Assembly (NCBI GenBank): GCA_002095305.1
Contig: MIEI01000041.1
Span: 1-41,094, forward strand
DNA from: Pantoea brenneri
Lineage (GTDB): Bacteria; Pseudomonadota; Gammaproteobacteria; Enterobacterales; Enterobacteriaceae
Reading direction: 5' to 3'
DNA length: 41,094 bases
The position numbers and the translations under genes are program-made. The notes below the pieces were generated by a model that made no database searches, was not told the origin of the DNA, and was given only the letters and a program-made list of their open reading frames with translations. Each line of letters opens with the position of its first letter. Position 1 is the first letter of the stretch. Of this stretch, positions 34,339 to 41,094 are shown in pieces.

Positions 34339-34474
34339 CTCGTTTTTAAGCGGAGGGGGATGACCTTTCCGCTGTTTTGCTGAGCGTCTGCCTGTGCGGG
34401 CTTTCAGCAAAGAAACTCACAATCTGCCCGCCCGACCTTGTGCGCTTTGGTCTCCGTCATGGGAAACAGCGATG

Positions 34475-34486
34475 GGCGGTAGCGTG
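34475..34486 (+). promoter_or_regulatory. Exact ops element (RfaH recruitment site) before clpV
   Basis: GGCGGTAGCGTG on the sense strand, 27 bases before the clpV start at 34514, matches all 12 bases of the ops element found in JUMPStart leaders of LPS, capsule and hemolysin operons. RfaH, a NusG paralogue, binds ops in the paused polymerase and suppresses termination downstream. The position inside the operon, after an ERIC hairpin, suggests it could help transcription pass through to clpV and vgrG. Confidence 0.7.
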
Positions 34487-34513
34487 TCCAGCAACCGACA
34501 AAGAGAGAGATTC

Positions 34514-37168
34514 ATGGAAAATCCAGCCATCCTGTTGCGACGTCTGAACCCTTACTGTGCCCGTGCGATGGAAGGGGCCGCTTCGCTCTGTCAGACCCGC
34601 GCCCATGCGGAAATTTTACCTGAGCACTGGCTGCTGAAACTGCTGGAGCAGGGGGAAGGCGATCTGACGGTGCTGGCGCGCCGCTACGAGTGGGAGATGG
34701 ATGCGCTGTGGCAGGATTTGCTCGGCTGGCTGGATAATCAACCGCGCTCGGTACGCAGCCGCCCGCAGTTATCCGCCGATATCCAGAAACTGCTGCAGGA
34801 AGCCTGGCTGCTGGCTTCGCTTGCCGGGGAACAGCGTATCCGTAGCGTCCACCTGCTGATGGCGCTGACTGAAAACCCGCCACTGATCCACTGTGATGGT
34901 CTGTGGCCACTGCTGACGCTCAGGATGAGCCAGTTCTCCCGCCTGCGCCCGTTGCTGGACGCACAATCTGACGAGCGGCCGGAACTGCAGCTGGAAGCCG
35001 GGCTTGCCCATGAACACGGCAGTGAAGTGGAGTTTGTGGGGCGCCCGGCTGGTGCAGAACTGAAAGACGGTGAGCTAAACCCGGCGCTACAGAACGCGCT
35101 GGATAAATTCACCCTCGACGTCACCGCCAAAGCCAGAGAAGGTCAGATTGACCCGGTGTTCGGTCGGGACACGGAAATCCGCCAGATGGTGGATATTCTC
35201 TCCCGCCGCCGTAAAAACAACCCGATTCTGGTCGGTGAACCGGGCGTCGGGAAAACCGCACTGGTGGAAGGCCTGGCGCTACGTATTGCCGAAGGTAACG
35301 TACCTGAGTCCCTCAAACCGGTCATCCTGCGCACCCTTGACCTCGGCCTGTTGCAGGCGGGAGCAGGGGTGAAAGGTGAGTTCGAACAGCGGCTGAAAAA
35401 CGTTATCGACGCCGTACAGCAGTCACCGGTACCAATTTTGCTGTTTATCGACGAAGCCCACACCATCATCGGAGCCGGTAACCAGGCCGGTGGCGCGGAT
35501 GCGGCCAACCTGCTGAAACCGGCGCTGGCGCGCGGCGAACTGCGCACCATTGCTGCGACAACCTGGTCCGAATACAAACAATATTTTGAGCGCGACGCTG
35601 CACTGGAGCGGCGCTTCCAGCGGGTGTTGGTCGACGAGCCGGACGACGAGACCGCCTGCCTGATGCTGCGGGGGCTTAAGTCCCGCTATGCAGAACACCA
35701 TGGCGTGCATATCACCGACGATGCAGTAAAAGCAGCGGTCAGCCTGTCGCGGCGTTATCTGACGGGTCGCCAGTTGCCGGACAAGGCGGTTGACCTGCTG
35801 GATACGGCCGCCGCCCGGGTACGTATGAGCCTCGATACTATTCCGGAAGCCATGGTGTGCCTGAAAGCACAACTGACCGCGCTGGCGCTGGAAAAGCAGG
35901 CGCTGCTGGCAGATATCGCCGCTGGCTGTAGCCGTCATGGTGGCCGTCTGAGCATCATTGAGCAGCAGCAGAATGAACTGGAAGATCTTCTTCAGCAGCA
36001 GCAAGGGCGTTTCAGCAACGAAAAGGCGCTGGCACAGCAACTGATGGCCAGCCGCCAGGGCAACAGCCAGCAGGCAGAGATTGCGGTACTGCAACAGCAG
36101 CTGGCGCAGGCGCAGCAGGGTGATCTGCTGGTTCAGGTGGACGTGGACACCCGCACGGTTGCAAACGTGATTGCTGACTGGACCGGCGTGCCGCTCTCTT
36201 CATTAATGAAAGACGAGCAGACCGGACTGCTGACGCTGGAAAACGAAATTGGCAGCCGTGTCGTCGGTCAGGATGTTTCCCTTGAGGCCATCGCCCAGCG
36301 CCTGCGGGCAGCCAAAACCGGACTGACGTCAGAGAACGGCCCGCAGGGCGTGTTCCTGCTGGTCGGCCCGAGTGGTGTGGGTAAAACCGAAACCGCGCTG
36401 GCGCTGGCGGATGTGCTGTACGGCGGCGAGAAGTCACTCATCACTATCAACCTGTCGGAATACCAGGAACCGCATACCGTTTCTCAGCTGAAAGGCTCAC
36501 CGCCGGGTTACGTCGGCTACGGCCAGGGCGGCATTCTCACCGAAGCGGTGCGCAAGCGTCCGTACAGCGTGGTGTTGCTGGATGAAGTAGAGAAAGCTCA
36601 CCGCGACGTAATGAACCTGTTCTACCAGGTGTTCGACCGTGGCTTTATGCGCGACGGTGAAGGGCGTGAAATCGACTTCCGCAACACCGTTATTCTGATG
36701 ACCTCGAACCTCGGCAGTGACCACCTGATGCAGCTGCTCGATGAGCAGCCGGACGCCACCGAAGGCGATCTGCACGAACTGCTGCGCCCGATATTGCGCG
36801 ACCACTTCCAGCCGGCGCTGCTGGCCCGCTTCCAGACGGTGATTTACCGCCCGCTGAATGAAACGGCGATGCGCACCATCGTGGAAATGAAGCTCGCACA
36901 GGTCAGCAAGCGCTTACATCTTCATTACGGCCTGACCACGCACATTGATGAGAGCCTGTATGACGCGCTGACCGCCGCCTGCCTGCTGCCGGATACCGGG
37001 GCGCGTAATGCCGACAGTCTGCTCAACCAGCAAATCCTGCCGGTGCTGAGTCAGCAGCTGCTGACCTACATGGCTGCGAAACAGAAACCGCAGTGGTTAC
37101 ACCTTAGCTGGAGTGAGGAAGAGGGTATCGGGCTGGCGTTTGACCGTACACAAGGAGTGCACGCATGA
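34514..37168 (+). CDS. tssH: T6SS sheath-recycling ATPase TssH (ClpV)
   Basis: An 884-residue AAA+ unfoldase of the ClpB/ClpV group that disassembles contracted TssBC sheaths. The N-domain (about 1-150) is followed by the first AAA+ module with Walker A GEPGVGKT (241-248) and Walker B LLFIDE (near 309-314). A glutamine-rich middle coil (about 455-530) precedes the second module with GPSGVGKT (618-625). I chose ATG 34514 (AGAGAGAGATTC upstream); the in-frame ATG at 34394 would add 40 residues that run through the ops element. It overlaps vgrG by 4 bases. An ERIC repeat and an ops element precede it, setting it apart from hcp. Identification is secure. Confidence 0.95.
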   Translation: MENPAILLRRLNPYCARAMEGAASLCQTRAHAEILPEHWLLKLLEQGEGDLTVLARRYEWEMDALWQDLLGWLDNQPRSVRSRPQLSADIQKLLQEAWLLASLAGEQRIRSVHLLMALTENPPLIHCDGLWPLLTLRMSQFSRLRPLLDAQSDERPELQLEAGLAHEHGSEVEFVGRPAGAELKDGELNPALQNALDKFTLDVTAKAREGQIDPVFGRDTEIRQMVDILSRRRKNNPILVGEPGVGKTALVEGLALRIAEGNVPESLKPVILRTLDLGLLQAGAGVKGEFEQRLKNVIDAVQQSPVPILLFIDEAHTIIGAGNQAGGADAANLLKPALARGELRTIAATTWSEYKQYFERDAALERRFQRVLVDEPDDETACLMLRGLKSRYAEHHGVHITDDAVKAAVSLSRRYLTGRQLPDKAVDLLDTAAARVRMSLDTIPEAMVCLKAQLTALALEKQALLADIAAGCSRHGGRLSIIEQQQNELEDLLQQQQGRFSNEKALAQQLMASRQGNSQQAEIAVLQQQLAQAQQGDLLVQVDVDTRTVANVIADWTGVPLSSLMKDEQTGLLTLENEIGSRVVGQDVSLEAIAQRLRAAKTGLTSENGPQGVFLLVGPSGVGKTETALALADVLYGGEKSLITINLSEYQEPHTVSQLKGSPPGYVGYGQGGILTEAVRKRPYSVVLLDEVEKAHRDVMNLFYQVFDRGFMRDGEGREIDFRNTVILMTSNLGSDHLMQLLDEQPDATEGDLHELLRPILRDHFQPALLARFQTVIYRPLNETAMRTIVEMKLAQVSKRLHLHYGLTTHIDESLYDALTAACLLPDTGARNADSLLNQQILPVLSQQLLTYMAAKQKPQWLHLSWSEEEGIGLAFDRTQGVHA

Positions 37169-39543
37169 GTGGTCAGCCTCCGATCAGATTCAGCCATAAC
37201 CATCACCGGCTGGCGGTGAAGGGTTGCGAGGCAGAGCTTGACGTACTGGCGTTCGAGGGCGACGAGGCCCTGAGCACGCCGTTCAGCTACCGTATTGAAT
37301 TCACCAGTCCGGATCATGCCATCAGCAAAGAAATGATGCTGATGAAAGCGGCCTCCCTGACGCTGCAGGCCCCGGTTGACCAGGGTTACGGCATTAAAGA
37401 GCAGCAGGCCGTGCGTACTCTTCAGGGGGTGGTGAGCGGCTTTGAGCGCCTCAGCACCTCAAAGGATGAAACCCGTTATGCCCTGACGCTCCAGCCACGC
37501 CTGGCGCTGCTTAACCGTTCGCACCAGAACGTCATTTATCAGGACATGTCGGTCCCGCAAATCGTCGAGAAAATTCTGCGCGAGCGTCACAGCATGCGCG
37601 GTCAGGATTTTCTGTTCTCGCTGAGCCAGGAGTACCCGCGCCGTGAGCAGGTGATGCAGTACGGCGAGGATGACCTGCACTTTATTACCCGCCTGTTGGG
37701 TGAGGTGGGTATCTGGTTCCGCTTTACCACTGATACGCGCCTGAACATCGACGTAGTGGCGTTTTACGACGGTCAGGACGGTTATGAGAAGGGCCTGACC
37801 TTACCCTCGGTTCCGCCGTCAGGCCAGCATTCTCAGGGCATAGACTCGGTCTGGGGGATGGCGTGCCATCACAGCGTGGTGCAGAAGCAGGTCAGCACCC
37901 GGGACTACAACTACCGCCAGGCCACGGAGGACATGAACGCGCGGGTGGATGCGACCCGCGGGGATACCACCACCTGTGGCGATGCCTATCACTATGCCGA
38001 CAACTATCTGACCCCGGGCGTTGCTCACGACCGTAATCCGGCACCGGAGTCCGGGGCGTTTTATGCCCGTATTCGTCATGAGCGCTACCTGAACGGCCAG
38101 ACGCAGGCCCGTGCCATCACCGGCTGTCCGACCCTCTCGCCGGGTCAGGTGCTCAAAGTCACCGGCGGCTAAGAAGTGGCAGAGGTGTTCGCGCAGGGCG
38201 TGGTCGTCACGGCGATGCACAGCCATGCGCGACGTGATGAGGACTTCAGCGTCAGCTTTGACGGTATCCCGGACAGCACTGATTTTTGTTTTCGCCCCGC
38301 GCCCGGCGCGCGCCCGGTGATGGCCGGCACATTGCCGGCACGCGTCACCAGTACCACCGAAAACGACACCTACGGCCATATCGATAAAGACGGGCGCTAC
38401 CGCGTTCACATGATGTTTGACCGCGAAGACCGGGAAACGGGCTTTGAGAGCCTGTGGGTGCGGCAGTCCCGCCCGTATGCCGGCGACACTTACGGCCTGC
38501 ACCTGCCGCTGCTGGCGGGCACGGAGTTGGCGATTGGCTTTGAGGACGGCAACCCGGACCGGCCGTACATCGCCGGCGTGCTGCACGACTCGGCGCACGG
38601 TGACCACGTCACCATCCGCAACTACAAACGCAACGTCCTGCGCACCCCGGCCAACAACAAAATCCGCCTCGACGACGAGCGCGGGAAAGAGCACATCAAG
38701 GTCAGTACGGAGTACGGTGGCAAGAGCCAGCTGAATTTGGGTCACCTGGTCGACAGCGAAAAGCAGAAGCGCGGCGAGGGCTTTGAACTGCGTACCGACT
38801 CGTGGGGCGCGATACGGGCGCAGAAGGGGCTGTTCATCACGGCGGACGGCCAGGCGCAGGCGCAGGGGGAAGTGCTGGAGATGGCACCGGCCATCAGCCT
38901 GCTAAAAGGGGCTCTGAACCAGATAATCGAGTGGGGGAGCATAACCAGTGCCCATCACAACTTTTCGCCGGATGCCGATTCGCTGAGGGAATTCGTCAAC
39001 GGAGCAGAAAATCTGAAAGAGGCCGCCTTATTAATAGCGGCACCAAAAGGAATAGCTGCCGTGACACCTGAAAGTACGATAATGCACAGTGGAAAAGGTC
39101 TTTACCTGCAAAGTCTGGGTGAGGTCAATATAGCTACGGCACAACGTCATTCTGTCAATGCCAGCAAAGCGATTTCGATGTTGGCTCAGCAGGAAGGAGT
39201 ACGGCTTGTTTCTGCAAAAGGCCCGATGACTTTTGAATCACACGCAGACACTCTATCCCTGACTTCTCTGAAAGACGTGACTGTGCAGTCCACTCAGGGC
39301 CATCTGCAGCTTACGGCGAAAAACGGTATCACGCTTAGCTGTGGCGGAGCGTATATACGGCTTTCGCCGCAGGGAGAGATTCATATTCACGGGCCTGGCC
39401 TGCTGAGCCTGAAGGGCCAGCACGAAATGCTCGGACCGCAGAGCGAAGACTTTCCGATGCCGGAACTTCCATCCTCTGTCTGTAAGGAGTGCCTGAAAAG
39501 GGCGCAGGAGATGGCTAAAGGATTTGTGCCAAGGGAGAGTTAA
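37165..39543 (+). pseudogene. vgrG: T6SS spike protein VgrG, with one in-frame TAA
   Basis: VgrG (TssI) forms the trimeric tip of the tube. The gp27-like part runs from the N-terminus (RFSHNHHRLAVKG) to about residue 330. The gp5-like part follows (HVTIRNYKRNVLRTPANNKIR), and DUF2345-type beta-helix repeats run to the end (residue 792). An in-frame TAA at 38170-38172 interrupts codon 336. The next codon, GAA, continues the family (EVAEVFAQGVVVT), and no frame is lost, so it looks like a single-base change such as GAA to TAA. A fragment could restart at GTG 38176. The C-terminal 200 residues are more AT-rich. It is followed 3 bases later by a DUF4123 gene. Confidence 0.88.
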
Positions 39544-39546
39544 CAA

Positions 39547-40332
39547 GTGCAGAATGAATACTCTGATGCCTGGTTAGAGGGGGCTAAACGGCTTTGCCAG
39601 CAGATTGGGCAGAACTATATCGATGTCATTGTTGATCAGTGCAGTGTGGATTACTCCGTGATCCCTGCGTTATCTGGCTTTTCACCGCAGATTAAATGGC
39701 AGTCTCTCTATAAGGATTTGCCTGAGGATATTTATCCCGAGGACGCACCGTTGCTGATGCGGATTATGTTTAACGATTTGCAACAATGGAACTGGCTTCA
39801 GGCGCTGGCAAAAGAGATGTCCTCAACGGCGCCTTTACTGATCTTATGTTCTCTTTGGCCATTATCCAGATTGGGAGAATGGCTGACTCAAATCACTAAT
39901 GCCCGGCAAGAAGGACGGGAAGGGATTTTTCGTTTTTGGGATACTCGTATTTTTTCATATTTTTTTACGGATATTCTGAATGCTGAGCAGCAGGAACAAC
40001 TGAAATACCCTGCATTGTTCTGGGGGTGGCAGGATCTTGATGGACAATCGGCACTGCTGGCGGGGAGGGGAAGTATCCCGAAACGCGACGAGGCTGCCCA
40101 ACAGCTCGATTTCAGTGATAGTCAGTATGAAAAATTTATGTGCTTATGTGATGCAAAACGTTTTTTAGCTCAGCAGTTGCCAATAATAAGTACTTTCTCC
40201 TCCAAAGAGACCCAATTCAAAGCCTGTTTTGAAGGCATGGTGAATGCGACTCACGCTGGGGTATTGTTTGATGATGAACGCGATGCCTTTGTAATCGACC
40301 ATTTAACCCGGTTGAGTCATCAAATCGGATGA
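39547..40332 (+). CDS. DUF4123 T6SS effector chaperone/adaptor (Tap/TEC type)
   Basis: A 261-residue protein of the DUF4123 family, which loads cargo effectors onto a particular VgrG. The N-terminal half has the family pattern with DAPLLMRIMF and LLILCSLWPLSRLGEWL, and the middle has REGIFRFWDTRIFSYFFTDIL (region about 120-140). It starts with GTG 39547, with AAGGGAGAG upstream, 3 bases after vgrG. DUF4123 genes are usually followed by their effector, but here two lipoprotein genes follow. The gene is clearly more AT-rich than the T6SS core, as often seen for exchanged effector modules. The partner effector is unknown. Confidence 0.85.
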   Translation: MQNEYSDAWLEGAKRLCQQIGQNYIDVIVDQCSVDYSVIPALSGFSPQIKWQSLYKDLPEDIYPEDAPLLMRIMFNDLQQWNWLQALAKEMSSTAPLLILCSLWPLSRLGEWLTQITNARQEGREGIFRFWDTRIFSYFFTDILNAEQQEQLKYPALFWGWQDLDGQSALLAGRGSIPKRDEAAQQLDFSDSQYEKFMCLCDAKRFLAQQLPIISTFSSKETQFKACFEGMVNATHAGVLFDDERDAFVIDHLTRLSHQIG

Positions 40333-40403
40333 GGACAGCTTATTTACGTTAAATCATTCAGTTTATTGTTTTTTAGGATGACAATAATAAATAAGGAAAA
40401 GTA

Positions 40404-40622
40404 ATGAAAATTATAATCGTGTTGATGTCTGTGTTTCTTTTAAATGGCTGTGGCTCTATATCAGAACATGCCTCAGGGTGTTATCAAGAGTATTATCAGG
40501 GAACACAGAAAATGGTGGGTATGGGATACTGGGTCTACCTTCCCTGGCTTGATGTCCCTTTCTCTGCCGTACTGGACACAGTGACGCTGCCTGTTGATGC
40601 CATTTGTATTGCAAATCGTTAA
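40404..40622 (+). CDS. YceK/YidQ-family lipoprotein
   Basis: A 72-residue lipoprotein. The signal peptide MKIIIVLMSVFLLNGC has lipobox LNGC with C16. The mature part GSISEHASGCYQEYYQG and YWVYLPWLDVPFSAVLDTVTLPVD resembles the YceK/YidQ (DUF1375) family. Function is unknown. AAGGAAAAG lies upstream of the ATG. It lies after the DUF4123 chaperone and before another lipoprotein, in an AT-rich accessory segment. Position suggests it may protect against a T6SS effector, but the family is also found far from T6SS, so this is speculative. Confidence 0.78.
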   Translation: MKIIIVLMSVFLLNGCGSISEHASGCYQEYYQGTQKMVGMGYWVYLPWLDVPFSAVLDTVTLPVDAICIANR

Positions 40623-40683
40623 TACGGGAATATGATTTTTTAAATGATATTGGTATATATCATTTTTCTGAAGGGAAATCAGA

Positions 40684-41094
40684 ATGAAGATAACAATCTC
40701 AGGAATATTACTGGGTATTTTTTTACTGGCTGGATGCAGCCAGCTAAAGGCAGAAGCACAAACGCAAAGCGGTGGCTCGGGGACGATTGAAGCTATTAAC
40801 CATACCAAATGGGCTATCAACTATTTCAGTGTAAACGGTCAGTCGGGCATTGATATTATCGGTCCATTTGATGGCGGCGGCGGCGGGTGTTGCTATGGAG
40901 TGCCTGCTGTATGGAAACCCGGAATGATGGTTCGTATAGACTGGGAAACCGGACGCGGGGATACCGACGGATTCCCTGGATTCGGTGATGATGCTAAATA
41001 TCTTGTATGGGAAAAAAAAATGAAAGCCGAGAATCGTCAGCATAGCAAAACAGTGCCGCTGCCAGATTTTACGGGACAGGAAACCTGTGGTATC
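40684..41094 (+). CDS. DUF3304-type lipoprotein, 3' end outside the window
   Basis: At least 137 residues; no stop before the window ends. The signal peptide MKITISGILLGIFLLAGC has lipobox LAGC with C18. The mature part contains NHTKWAINYFSVNGQSGIDI, then GPFDGGGGGCCYGVPAVW and a C-terminal VPLPDFTGQETCG, the DUF3304 pattern. These periplasmic lipoproteins are common beside T6SS lipase-type effectors and are thought to give immunity. GAAGGGAAATC lies upstream of the ATG. The effector it would neutralise is not in view; it may lie just to the right. Partial. Confidence 0.78.
   Translation, partial: MKITISGILLGIFLLAGCSQLKAEAQTQSGGSGTIEAINHTKWAINYFSVNGQSGIDIIGPFDGGGGGCCYGVPAVWKPGMMVRIDWETGRGDTDGFPGFGDDAKYLVWEKKMKAENRQHSKTVPLPDFTGQETCGI

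Noticed and set aside
38170..38172. Stop-codon readthrough or recoding in vgrG
   Set aside because: TAA is the tightest stop, it is not a selenocysteine codon, and no structure suggests recoding. A point change or error is simpler.

Overview
The window looks like the chromosome of an enterobacterium of the Erwiniaceae (Pantoea, Erwinia or a close relative). Three things suggest this. The left half follows the Escherichia coli order gltX, yfeC, tandem tRNA-Ala, nupC, mntH, ypeC, glk, ypdB, ypdA, alaC, ypdK. An indolepyruvate decarboxylase gene of the plant-associated type is inserted in that order. An ERIC-type repeat is also present. The genus is inferred and was not tested.

Layout. Positions 1-3530 hold a strong leftward tRNA-type promoter, gltX, a YfeC-like DNA-binding protein, a formate/nitrite-type channel and two tRNA-Ala(GGC) genes. 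Positions 3850-7100 hold divergent nupC and mntH with a clear MntR box, then a His-rich DUF2502 protein. Positions 7260-11325 hold an aldo/keto reductase divergent from ipdC, then glk. Positions 11340-16020 hold the pyruvate-responsive two-component system ypdA-ypdB, a GNAT acetyltransferase, alaC and the 24-residue membrane peptide YpdK. Positions 16210-21090 hold an EmrAB-type efflux pair divergent from an IclR regulator - Usp - unknown membrane protein operon, with a perfect direct repeat between them. Positions 21300-27070 hold two small lipoproteins, an SMP-30 family protein, yhjX with a three-part YpdB site, an AriR-like small protein, a divergent EamA transporter/AraC regulator pair and a small unknown gene. 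Positions 27880-41094 hold part of a type VI secretion system (T6SS): tssB, tssC, tssK, tssL, an OmpA-domain protein, hcp, tssH/clpV, vgrG, a DUF4123 chaperone and two lipoproteins. The last lipoprotein runs off the window.

How the parts work together. YpdA/YpdB and their known target yhjX lie about 9 kb apart, with the pyruvate-alanine aminotransferase alaC and ypdK close by, so pyruvate handling is a local theme. The T6SS genes form one rightward array with 4-bp start/stop overlaps. An ERIC element and an exact RfaH-type ops sequence (GGCGGTAGCGTG) sit between hcp and clpV, and an ops-like 9-mer lies in the leader before tssB. This possible link between T6SS and RfaH antitermination is the most interesting signal I found.

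Caution. glk, alaC, tssC and tssK each carry small deletions that break the frame, and vgrG has one in-frame TAA, although all are otherwise well conserved from end to end. So many lesions in conserved genes suggest consensus errors in the assembly more than real gene decay. I mark these genes as pseudogene with that warning. No CRISPR array, insertion sequence or prophage was seen.
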